43,204 bases of DNA from a virus, in IMG/VR virus record IMGVR_UViG_3300025276_000063, positions 1 through 43,204 of that record, one strand, 5' to 3'. Shown here piece by piece: positions 20,629 to 27,355 of the stretch (positions are counted from its first letter, which is position 1; each line of letters begins with the position of its first letter). A program made the translations under genes and the position numbers. Below the pieces are notes generated by a model. The model saw nothing but the letters and a program-made list of their open reading frames with translations. It was not told the origin of the DNA and searched no databases.

Positions 20629-22167
20629 TTAACCCAACGAAACTTTTTTGATTACGTAATTAAATCCTTGTTCTTTATAGATAGTTTTTCTAACCCTAGA
20701 ATGATTTACTAGCATTGACTTTTTATTAGAATCTAAACAGTCTACATAATCATAAAGTCTTAACTTATCTTTATCTTTATGTTTTCTTAATCCTCTTCCT
20801 ATTGATTGTCTAACTATTACATCAGATTTAAAAGATTCAGTAAAATGAATATTGTGAATATTTTTAATGTTAACTCCTGTACTAAGAGTTCCGTAACTTG
20901 CGACTAGAACTTTATTAGTACCTAATTCCATCAATTTTTTTATTTCTACCCTATCATCTTTTTTGATTTCCCCATATATAAAGTAAACTTCTTTGTCAGT
21001 ATTATCTTCTAAGTATTTTTTTAATTCTTTACCATATACTTGTCTGTGAAATAAAACTAATTGATTCTTTTTTACTTTTGAAATAATTTTAGATATAGTT
21101 TCAATTCTTGGTTTGTATTGAATAACAAAGTCTTGTTCTATTTTTAATAGTTTACCTTTATCTTCTCCCGTTAAATCTTTTCTAATCAAATCAAATCTTT
21201 TTTGAACTTCCTCAGGATAATTGAATTCTACAATTGCAATTTCTACTTCCGAAATAGTACCCATTTCTTGTAGTTCTTCTGCACGAATTTCAATAACCGT
21301 TGGTCCTAAATAAGCCTGAAGCGTTAAACTGTCAAGTGTGCCTTGTTTAGGGGTTGTTCCTGTTAATCCAAATCGTCTTTCAACATTAACACATTTACTT
21401 ATACATTCTCTAATAGTATTAGATTTTGTTCTATGACATTCATCAACAATAACAGTATCGAATGCTGTAAAATAAGAATTTTGAAATTTACCTAATGATT
21501 GAAATGTACTAACATGAATATTTTGTGATGCAGTAAAATCTTTCTTTTCTCCACCGTGAATCTGTTTAATGTTCAAAGGAACTTTATTTTCTTCAGTTAA
21601 GAAAGAATTGTATTCATGAAAATTTTCATATGCTTGAATTACAAGGTCAATTGATGGAACAATCATTAAGAATTTTTTACTTAATTCCTTTTCTTGAAAA
21701 TAAGCAATACATATAAATATAATCAAAGATTTACCTGCAGCCGTTGTAAGTTCACTTATGCATATTTTATTAGTTAAAATTTTATATGCTGTATTTATTT
21801 GATAATCATACGGAAGAAAAGGTTTACCTTTAGAATCAAGGGAACCTTCAAATTTATTATCAACCCATTCTTGAAAATCTTCTCTGGAAACATCTTTGTA
21901 AAAAAGTGCATCACCTAATCCTTTTATTTCTAAAGGAAATTTATAAGTTTCAGCTACGTACTTAATTTCTTTCCATAATCCAATAGGAACAAATTTGTCT
22001 TTATGAAAATAGGATATAATCCCATTCCATTTTCTCTTTACCGCTGGAGGTAAAAAATTATAAGTTTCAAGTTTTTTTGTTAAGGATAAACTTAGTTGTT
22101 TTCTTTCTAATACAGTTGCATCTATTAGTGTTAAAATCTTACCTGAATGAGTAGTCTCGAATCGCAT
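20629..22167 (-). CDS. uvsW: UvsW-like SF2 helicase
   Basis: Branch-migration helicase that processes R-loops and Holliday-type junctions and controls the switch from origin- to recombination-dependent replication in T4. Motif I is TTAAGKS at residues 141-147, motif II is VDECH near 241-245, motif III is GLTGTTPK, and motifs V and VI are SYGTLSTGVNI and RQSIGRGLRKH. The length of 512 aa is close to T4 UvsW (503). It is adjacent to the UvsY candidate, as in T4. Its leader, AACAAAGTAAAAGAAAGTAA, is nearly identical to the gp32 leader. Confidence 0.93.
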   Translation of the reverse strand: MRFETTHSGKILTLIDATVLERKQLSLSLTKKLETYNFLPPAVKRKWNGIISYFHKDKFVPIGLWKEIKYVAETYKFPLEIKGLGDALFYKDVSREDFQEWVDNKFEGSLDSKGKPFLPYDYQINTAYKILTNKICISELTTAAGKSLIIFICIAYFQEKELSKKFLMIVPSIDLVIQAYENFHEYNSFLTEENKVPLNIKQIHGGEKKDFTASQNIHVSTFQSLGKFQNSYFTAFDTVIVDECHRTKSNTIRECISKCVNVERRFGLTGTTPKQGTLDSLTLQAYLGPTVIEIRAEELQEMGTISEVEIAIVEFNYPEEVQKRFDLIRKDLTGEDKGKLLKIEQDFVIQYKPRIETISKIISKVKKNQLVLFHRQVYGKELKKYLEDNTDKEVYFIYGEIKKDDRVEIKKLMELGTNKVLVASYGTLSTGVNIKNIHNIHFTESFKSDVIVRQSIGRGLRKHKDKDKLRLYDYVDCLDSNKKSMLVNHSRVRKTIYKEQGFNYVIKKVSLG

Positions 22168-22169
22168 AG

Positions 22170-22189
22170 TTACTTTCTTTTACTTTGTT
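22170..22189 (-). promoter_or_regulatory. A-rich leader shared with gp32 (uvsW copy)
   Basis: The minus strand reads AACAAAGTAAAAGAAAGTAA, ending 2 nt before the uvsW start. It differs from the gp32 leader at 24992-25011 at one of 20 positions. Confidence 0.4.
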
Positions 22190-22211
22190 ACTTGTACTTT
22201 ATTTAACTATG

Positions 22212-22667
22212 CTAAAAACTACCCGATTTGAATTTTTCAGTATCTATTAGGTATTTTATCATCCATATACTCTTATCTAAAGTTTCGATTGTTTCTTTAT
22301 AAAAAGTTATTTGATTTTCAATCATTTTAATTACATTGTAACTATCTTCCATGTCTGCTTCGATATGATTTTTTATTTCATAATCATTTAATTTAATATC
22401 ATACTCTAATTTATAGAATCTGTACTTTTGTTTTCTTGCACTACCTAAAGATTTGTTTCTTTTTACAATCGAAACTCTCATCTCATTTGACTTATCTACC
22501 AATAGTTGTCTTTGTGATAATATATGAACTTGTATATCCGAAATATTATTAATACTTCCCATTGGATTAGTAATATTTTCTTTTATGTGTGTAGATATTT
22601 CAAAGCGTTGTTTTGCAAATGCCATATCTAATTTATCAAACTTGGATATTTCTTTTTCTTCAGACAT
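22212..22667 (-). CDS. uvsY: UvsY-like recombination mediator
   Basis: Candidate mediator that loads UvsX onto gp32-coated single strands. It is a 151-residue, almost wholly helical, basic protein. Its pattern LGSARKQKYRFYKLEYDIKLNDYEIKNHIEADMED and then VIKMIENQITFYKETIETLDKSIWMIKYLIDTEKF resembles UvsY (T4, 137 aa), where a D-R-Y-x-K-S-E-x-K segment precedes the final helices. Position immediately beside uvsW agrees with T4 gene order. Lacking a sharp motif, the call depends on pattern and synteny. The stop of the upstream 64-aa gene overlaps its start by 1 base. Confidence 0.7.
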   Translation of the reverse strand: MSEEKEISKFDKLDMAFAKQRFEISTHIKENITNPMGSINNISDIQVHILSQRQLLVDKSNEMRVSIVKRNKSLGSARKQKYRFYKLEYDIKLNDYEIKNHIEADMEDSYNVIKMIENQITFYKETIETLDKSIWMIKYLIDTEKFKSGSF

Positions 22668-22861
22668 TAAAATAGTTTTTTTCCTTTTTTGGGTTCTTTA
22701 ATTTTTATAGTAGGTTTTTTTATTATTTGCTTTAATTTTTCTTGTTCAATAACTATATCATTACCTTTCGGTTCTGGAATAATTTCTTTGTCGAAATCTA
22801 CAATAAATAACTTGCCGTTTTTCTTTACAATTTTCTTTGTATTTTTGTATAAATTAAACAT
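22667..22861 (-). CDS. Unknown 64-aa basic protein between primase and UvsY
   Basis: A short Lys-rich protein, MFNLYKNTKKIVKKNGKLFI at the N-terminus and ending KEPKKGKKLF. It overlaps the primase gene by 8 bases and the UvsY candidate by 1, so it is translationally embedded in the replication operon. Its C-terminal KKLF is like the endings of the polymerase C-half (KKRLF) and the 158-aa protein (DNKLF), which could mark clamp binders. It has no recognised domain. Confidence 0.68.
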   Translation of the reverse strand: MFNLYKNTKKIVKKNGKLFIVDFDKEIIPEPKGNDIVIEQEKLKQIIKKPTIKIKEPKKGKKLF

Positions 22862-23939
22862 GATATATGTCGTATTTGTTTTTACTAAAGCAATCTTTAA
22901 TATAACTTAATGAGTTTTTATATTCTCTATTTTCGTATATATAAACTACAAGTTCGTTTAAATCTTTAACCTTCTTATTATTAAATGCAGTATTTTTGAA
23001 AAACCTTTTCCATAAAAAACAAGTATTTTTACTTTTTATTTTATCTATTGAACTGTTTTTGCCGGTAGTATCGTTATCAAACCAATACCTTATATTATCT
23101 AATCCATCAAAAAAGTTCTTTAATTTACTTGCACCAGCGGTTGCTACTGAATTAGGAACAAAGAAAGAATCAAATGGTCCTTCAAAAACAGTTACCTTAT
23201 CTTCGATATCAACATTGAATAAATTGAAAATTATTGATAGTGTTGAAAGTTTTTCTACGAAAGGTGCATCATCAGGATATTGTACCTCTCTATTCATTTC
23301 TTCTACTAGAACAGGAAAAGTTTTAGTACTATATTTCATACCAAAATCTAAATTCTTTATTTGTAATCCTACTACCTTTTCATTTTCATCAATTTTGTTC
23401 AAGACCCAGACTTCTCTATTGCCAAATTTGTTTTTTCTAAATCGAATTCTATCTTGAAATCTATGTAACAATCTACCTTTCAAAAATTGAGCTCCCCATT
23501 TACAACGATCTGCAGTAAACAAACCATAGTGTTTTTCTAAATCTAAAATTGAAATAGAATTGTTATATAGGAATTCGAAATAATCACTCGAATCAATTAA
23601 CTTTGTAGGTTTTCTTAATCTTTTTGATTTTTCAATTACTTTTGTAATTTCAACAATTTGGTCTAAATTTTTTATCTTCTTACCGAATTGTTCAAAGAAC
23701 TTAAATATAGACCAATATTTTGCATTACAATCACCATTCCAACAATAGTACTTGAAAGAATCTAAATATAATATACCTCGTTTCTTAGATGGATTAGTTT
23801 TAGAATCTCCACAGCAAGGACAAGCCATTTCTAATTGATTTTCTTTATTGTCTACTAATCTTCTTTTTTCAGATTCAGTATGCGTCTTGTACAATATATC
23901 TTTGCAAATTTCTTCAATATCTTTTCTTATATCTCCCAT
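22854..23939 (-). CDS. 61: gp61-like DNA primase
   Basis: Synthesises RNA primers with the gp41 helicase. The N-terminal zinc ribbon has ACPCCGDSK (Cys 40, 42, 43) and YYCWNGDC (Cys 66 and 71). The TOPRIM catalytic core follows, with VFEGPFDS at 251-258 (the catalytic Glu at 253) and the acidic pair FDND near 287-290. The length of 361 aa agrees with T4 gp61 (342). The gene follows gp32 and the terminator at 23951-23987, so it starts a separate transcript that continues through the 64-aa gene, uvsY and probably uvsW. Confidence 0.92.
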   Translation of the reverse strand: MGDIRKDIEEICKDILYKTHTESEKRRLVDNKENQLEMACPCCGDSKTNPSKKRGILYLDSFKYYCWNGDCNAKYWSIFKFFEQFGKKIKNLDQIVEITKVIEKSKRLRKPTKLIDSSDYFEFLYNNSISILDLEKHYGLFTADRCKWGAQFLKGRLLHRFQDRIRFRKNKFGNREVWVLNKIDENEKVVGLQIKNLDFGMKYSTKTFPVLVEEMNREVQYPDDAPFVEKLSTLSIIFNLFNVDIEDKVTVFEGPFDSFFVPNSVATAGASKLKNFFDGLDNIRYWFDNDTTGKNSSIDKIKSKNTCFLWKRFFKNTAFNNKKVKDLNELVVYIYENREYKNSLSYIKDCFSKNKYDIYHV

Positions 23940-23950
23940 TACAACTTTTA

Positions 23951-23987
23951 AAAAATAAAAAAGGGGGATAAAAACTTATCCCCCTTT
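23951..23987 (-). terminator. Strong intrinsic terminator after gp32
   Basis: Perfect 12-bp arms AAAGGGGGATAA (23960-23971) and TTATCCCCCTTT (23976-23987) have a 4-base loop and are followed on the minus strand by U-rich sequence. It is the most GC-rich stem in the window. It isolates the gp32 transcript. Confidence 0.92.
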
Positions 23988-24000
23988 AAACTAATATTAA

Positions 24001-24987
24001 TTACACATCTAAACCTTCTAGGATGTCATCGAAAACATCATCATCTGTGGGGGTATTGTCGGGTCTTGCATTTTTTAAAGTATTGGTTTGTACTTCTTCT
24101 ACAACACTTTCTTTAGCAACTTCAGTTTCAACCTTTGCTTTCTTTTTTGGAGCTGGGGTATCTTCTAAACCTTCTATGTTAATATTTGCACTAATTTGTG
24201 CTGGTTTAATATTACCGAATTGCTTTCCGGTCTTTTCTGAAATGATAGATAATAATAACTTCATTCTATCGTCAGCACTTTTCTTATACTTATAAGGTGC
24301 CATTAATGTATTTCCTTCTTGTAAGAATTCAACAAATTCATCTTTCTTATCAGCAGATAATTCAGAACCTTTGAACATTAGAGGACCTGCTTCTGATAAT
24401 GTAACTGTTCCATTGTAGTTCCAGTTATTACCAACAGTATTTATTTGTAATCTTATGGACTTACCTTTAAACGGATCAAAGATATTGCAAGGTTTGATAC
24501 CTATTGATTTATCTTCATCAGACACATTGATTGCACCTTGTAAGATTTTATGCACTTGAATAGGTGCTTTATAAACCAACAGTTTTCCTTCATTATCTGG
24601 ATTAACAGCGTCAGATTCTACTAATACTAGATAGAAAAATGAACTTTTAGGTCTAATATCCTTTGCTAATTGTTCTGCTCTTGCATCTAATTTACCTTCT
24701 CTTTTTAAATCAAAGAAAGTATTCATTGCTAAGCATTCATCACCTACTGAAAAGGCTGAATCAAAGAAATTGTTTCCTGTGTCATTACCATCATTCTTAT
24801 CGAAATAGAATGTTGTTTTTGGAATAAAGGATTTTTTGTGATTTTCTAACCAATAAACTGGTCTTACTAGTGCTCTATAAACACCATCTTTTGCTTCTTT
24901 AGGGTTCGGTTTGAACTCGTTGTTTACGTATGATTTCTTTACGTCTTTTTCTAAATCATCTACGGATAAATCAAATATGTCTACCAT
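24001..24987 (-). CDS. 32: gp32-like single-stranded DNA-binding protein
   Basis: Coats single-stranded DNA during replication and recombination. The 328-residue protein (T4: 301) has the N-terminal cooperative part, the aromatic core (PVYWLENHKKSFIPKTTFYF, then DIRPKSSFFYLVLVESDAVNPDNEGKLLVYK, which is the OB-fold strand region of gp32), and an Asp/Glu-rich C-terminal tail ending DDVFDDILEGLDV that would recruit partners. The zinc knuckle of T4 gp32 (CPxC) is absent, with only two isolated Cys in the protein. The gene has its own terminator and a divergent upstream control region, as expected for a protein made in large amounts and autoregulated. Confidence 0.88.
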   Translation of the reverse strand: MVDIFDLSVDDLEKDVKKSYVNNEFKPNPKEAKDGVYRALVRPVYWLENHKKSFIPKTTFYFDKNDGNDTGNNFFDSAFSVGDECLAMNTFFDLKREGKLDARAEQLAKDIRPKSSFFYLVLVESDAVNPDNEGKLLVYKAPIQVHKILQGAINVSDEDKSIGIKPCNIFDPFKGKSIRLQINTVGNNWNYNGTVTLSEAGPLMFKGSELSADKKDEFVEFLQEGNTLMAPYKYKKSADDRMKLLLSIISEKTGKQFGNIKPAQISANINIEGLEDTPAPKKKAKVETEVAKESVVEEVQTNTLKNARPDNTPTDDDVFDDILEGLDV

Positions 24988-24991
24988 AATC

Positions 24992-25011
24992 TTACTTTTT
25001 TTTACTTTGTT
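24992..25011 (-). promoter_or_regulatory. A-rich leader of gp32, shared with uvsW
   Basis: The minus strand reads AACAAAGTAAAAAAAAGTAA, ending 4 nt before the gp32 start. It is 19/20 identical to the uvsW leader. It could be a translation operator, since T4 gp32 represses its own mRNA by binding an unstructured A/U-rich leader. Confidence 0.4.
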
Positions 25012-25120
25012 TTTATAAATTTACTTTCATACTTAGTAGCTACCAATCGTATTACTTATATAGTTAAGCTAATTAATAATCAAAATATTTTATCAATATC
25101 AACTTAATTTTATTATTTCC

Positions 25121-25143
25121 TTATTTAGAACCATTCTAAATAA
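25121..25143. repeat. Perfect inverted repeat, 10-bp arms
   Basis: TTATTTAGAA, CCA, TTCTAAATAA. No U-run follows in either direction, so an operator is more likely than a terminator. Confidence 0.8.
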
Positions 25144-25264
25144 GAGGGCATATCAAAAATAGTTAGGGTAAAATAAAATAAAACCTGATGGCTATGCATT
25201 TAATAATTGTATAATTCTCCAGGGGTAATATATAGTTGCTAAAATATCTATTAGTATTAGTTTA

Positions 25265-25296
25265 ATTAATGATAATATATTAATATTAATGATAAT
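25265..25296. repeat. Two 12-bp direct repeats, 20 bp apart
   Basis: ATTAATGATAAT occurs at 25265-25276 and 25285-25296. The 20-bp spacing is about two helical turns, as expected for paired protein-binding sites. Confidence 0.7.
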
Positions 25297-25324
25297 CTAA
25301 AGAAACATTTATATAGATATTTAC

Positions 25325-25339
25325 ATTTAATAAGTATAA
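25325..25339 (+). promoter_or_regulatory. 15-bp promoter-like element, copy 3
   Basis: ATTTAATAAGTATAA on the plus strand, 17 nt upstream of the ATG at 25357, followed by T to give TATAAT. Confidence 0.5.
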
Positions 25340-25356
25340 TAATTAAAAGTAAAGAT

Positions 25357-25626
25357 ATGCAATTCAATAGTTTTCAATATTCAAATAAACACGATACATA
25401 TAGATGTCTTGTTAATACATATAATTTTAAAAGAGAAGATTTAGATGTTTCTGTTCGTAGTGATTATAAAATAGTAGTTTCTGATTTTATAATAGAAGAA
25501 ATGATAATAGTTCCTGAAAGAGTAAAAATACAAGAAGTTCAATGTCATTTCGTAAATAAAGAAGAAACTATATTAATGATAGAATTAAAATTAAAAGATT
25601 TAGGAATAGATATCATATGGAAATAA
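25357..25626 (+). CDS. Unknown 89-aa protein upstream of guanylate kinase
   Basis: Not recognised. The protein is mixed alpha/beta, starting MQFNSFQYSNKHDTYRCLVNT, with a strand-rich centre (YKIVVSDFIIEEMIIVPERVKIQEVQCHF) and an amphipathic C-terminus. It is one of three plus-strand genes and the first in a two-gene unit driven by the element at 25325-25339. It overlaps the guanylate kinase start by 10 bases, which suggests translational coupling. It lacks a leader of the LNE type and any membrane segment, so it probably acts early in the cytoplasm. Confidence 0.72.
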   Translation: MQFNSFQYSNKHDTYRCLVNTYNFKREDLDVSVRSDYKIVVSDFIIEEMIIVPERVKIQEVQCHFVNKEETILMIELKLKDLGIDIIWK

Positions 25627-26099
25627 ATAAAAGAATTATAATTTGTGGACACGGTGGTTCCGGAAAAGATTTCTTAAAAGAAAAATTTATAAAGAAAGGT
25701 TTTAATCCTAGTATTTCATATACTACCCGAAAACCTAGAGTTGGGGAATTACAAGGTGTAGATTATTATTATTGTAATTCAGAAGAATTTAATAAAATGA
25801 TACTCAATGATAAATTCTATGAACATAAAGAATTTAGAGGATGGTTATATGGAACTACTGTTAAAGAATTCAACTCTTCCGATATTTTCATAATGACACC
25901 TCTTGCCATAACAGAACTACCAAAAAAAGATAGAAAAAATTCTTTTATTATTTATTTAGATATTGATGAAAGAATTAGAAAAATGAGATTGTCTAGTAGA
26001 AATGATGCTGATTCTGTTGAAAGAAGAATAGAAACTGATAGAAAATTGTTTGAAAATTTTAAAGACTATGACCTGAAAATAACAGATTCTACTTTTTAG
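25617..26099 (+). CDS. Guanylate kinase-like (d)NMP kinase
   Basis: Phosphorylates GMP/dGMP, probably to feed the phage DNA nucleotide pool; T4 uses its own dNMP kinase, gp1, for the same step. The P-loop is GHGGSGKD at residues 11-18. The GMP-binding segment SYTTRKPRVGELQGVDYYY (34-52) is diagnostic of the family. A D-x-D-E-R lid region and SVERRIETDRK follow. The 160-residue length is short for guanylate kinases (about 190-210). The last 11 bases overlap the convergent 3' end of the membrane-protein gene. Confidence 0.88.
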   Translation: MEINKRIIICGHGGSGKDFLKEKFIKKGFNPSISYTTRKPRVGELQGVDYYYCNSEEFNKMILNDKFYEHKEFRGWLYGTTVKEFNSSDIFIMTPLAITELPKKDRKNSFIIYLDIDERIRKMRLSSRNDADSVERRIETDRKLFENFKDYDLKITDSTF

Positions 26100-26331
26100 A
26101 TTTTTTCTTTTTTCTTTTCATAACCTTTAATCTTAATCTTTGAAATCTTGTTAATTCCTTAGAAAAAATATATTCATCTACTTTAAAAAATATCAACGAA
26201 CCTATTAGATTGGCAATAAATGCTGTTATCCAAAAGTTTGATATGTCGAACTTAGATAGTATAAAAGGAATAATTGCTAAAATAGGTGTGCTCATTTGCC
26301 ACCTAAACATATATCTAAATAGTTTTTTCAT
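26089..26331 (-). CDS. Small two-helix membrane protein with basic tail
   Basis: An 80-residue protein with two hydrophobic segments, STPILAIIPFILSKF and FWITAFIANLIGSLIFFKV, joined by a short loop, and a strongly basic C-terminus KVMKRKKKKSKK. The FRWQMSTPILA and ANLIGSLIFF patterns recall a small conserved membrane protein of T4-like phages of marine bacteria, with no assigned function. The basic tail predicts a cytoplasmic C-terminus. It overlaps the endonuclease VII gene by 4 bases and is the last gene of that operon; its 3' end runs 11 bases into the convergent kinase gene. Confidence 0.75.
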   Translation of the reverse strand: MKKLFRYMFRWQMSTPILAIIPFILSKFDISNFWITAFIANLIGSLIFFKVDEYIFSKELTRFQRLRLKVMKRKKKKSKK

Positions 26332-26837
26332 GACTTTTTAAATTCTGGTTCTATGTTATACTTTTCAAATAGTTTTTTTAATGGTACTGTCAAGTTACCT
26401 TTCTTTTGTTTAAATTCAGGAACTTTTTGTTTACCATCAATTTCTTTCACTAACTTATTGTAACTTGATTTCATTAAAATAGGTTTTCTTGGTGCTTCAT
26501 TAGGATGGATCAGTTTTTCATCTGTGTGAATCTTGTTGCTTTCTAAATAGTCTGCAAGGTTTCTAAGAAATGTAATCATATCTGTATGTTTACTTAATCC
26601 TAATCTATTGAATGAATTTGTAATTTTCCCTTCTAATGCATTTGCTTGAAATTGAATTGCACCTCTGCATAATCCTTTCCCAGTTTCATCAGCAACTTCT
26701 TTTACAAGTTTATGTTGGTGATCTATACAAAATTCTGAAATATCATAATAGTTTCCAAGTATAGGACAAATACCATTTTGTTCCTTGTACCATTTTTCTC
26801 TTATAATTTTTAAGTCTGTTTGTTTTAGTTGTTTCAT
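26328..26837 (-). CDS. 49: Recombination endonuclease VII-like (gp49) nuclease
   Basis: Resolves Holliday junctions and branched DNA before packaging. The core motif CIDHQHK at residues 37-43 matches LDHDHE of T4 endonuclease VII, with the catalytic His/Asp. NALEGKITNSFNRLGL (66-81) matches its N-A-A-E-G...F-N-R-S-G-L region with the catalytic Asn. FLRNLADYLE follows, as the T4 ENLLTYLK helix. The T4 zinc site needs four Cys (two CxxC pairs). Here only the first Cys of the first pair (C24) remains and the second pair is replaced, so the protein seems to lack zinc. The length is 169 aa (T4: 157). Confidence 0.88.
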   Translation of the reverse strand: MKQLKQTDLKIIREKWYKEQNGICPILGNYYDISEFCIDHQHKLVKEVADETGKGLCRGAIQFQANALEGKITNSFNRLGLSKHTDMITFLRNLADYLESNKIHTDEKLIHPNEAPRKPILMKSSYNKLVKEIDGKQKVPEFKQKKGNLTVPLKKLFEKYNIEPEFKKS

Positions 26838-27355
26838 ATATTATCAATTATAAAATCTAAAGTATCGTCTTTTCCTTTAAGATTCTTAAAATACTTAGAA
26901 GAAATGTATTCATTTTTTAGATTGTTTTGATTATCGTATGCCTCTTTTTCCCAAGCCAGGTTTTTGTAATTATCGTAGTTTTTTTGTGCTTTTTTATAAT
27001 CTTTCACTGAAAGTTCTGTATCATCTTTCCATAAGACAGATTTCCAATCTTCGGATGGTCTAAGTTCACCATTTGTTATTTGTTTAACATGTGTTAATTC
27101 GTGTATCAATGCACCTATTATCATTCTATAACCTTGGTCCGGATTAAAATGTAATGTAAATTTACCTTTGTTCAAAGATGCGTCACTAAGTACAACATCT
27201 CCGATATGCGTATCAGAAAACTTTTTCTTTACTGTTATTCTATTAGGTTTGAATTTTAATTTATCTTGCATGAATTCAATAACAGAATCAATCAAAAGTC
27301 TTTCGTGTTTTTTAATCTTTTTATCTTCTTTAACAAATTCAAATAAGTATTGCAT
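26834..27355 (-). CDS. SprT-like zinc metalloprotease with possible leader
   Basis: The zinc-metalloprotease motif HELTHVKQ is at residues 85-92 (His 85, Glu 86, His 89), preceded by a hydrophobic helix GYRMIIGALI, as in SprT/Spartan-type and related proteins. A later acidic helix WEKEAYDNQNN may supply the third ligand. The N-terminus MQYLFEFVKE resembles the packaged-protein leaders but ends in V-x-E instead of L/I-x-E, so it is a weaker match. Overlap of 4 bases with the endonuclease VII gene and 1 base with the 342-aa gene places it in one late operon. Its substrate is unknown. Confidence 0.78.
   Translation of the reverse strand: MQYLFEFVKEDKKIKKHERLLIDSVIEFMQDKLKFKPNRITVKKKFSDTHIGDVVLSDASLNKGKFTLHFNPDQGYRMIIGALIHELTHVKQITNGELRPSEDWKSVLWKDDTELSVKDYKKAQKNYDNYKNLAWEKEAYDNQNNLKNEYISSKYFKNLKGKDDTLDFIIDNI

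Larger units (their letters stand above)
24988..25356. promoter_or_regulatory. Divergent intergenic control region
   Basis: This 369-bp gap, the longest in the window, lies between gp32 (minus) and the 89-aa gene (plus). It holds the A-rich gp32 leader (24992-25011), a perfect inverted repeat (25121-25143), two direct repeats (25265-25296) and the 15-bp promoter-like element (25325-25339). No ORF or tRNA is evident. It is extremely AT-rich outside a few G-runs near 25144 and 25221. A replication origin could be here but nothing proves it. Confidence 0.6.

Noticed and set aside
24988-25356. A tRNA or structured RNA gene in the divergent gap
   Set aside because: No cloverleaf arms or CCA-type acceptor were found; a CCTG/CAGG pairing near 25182-25223 is too weak.
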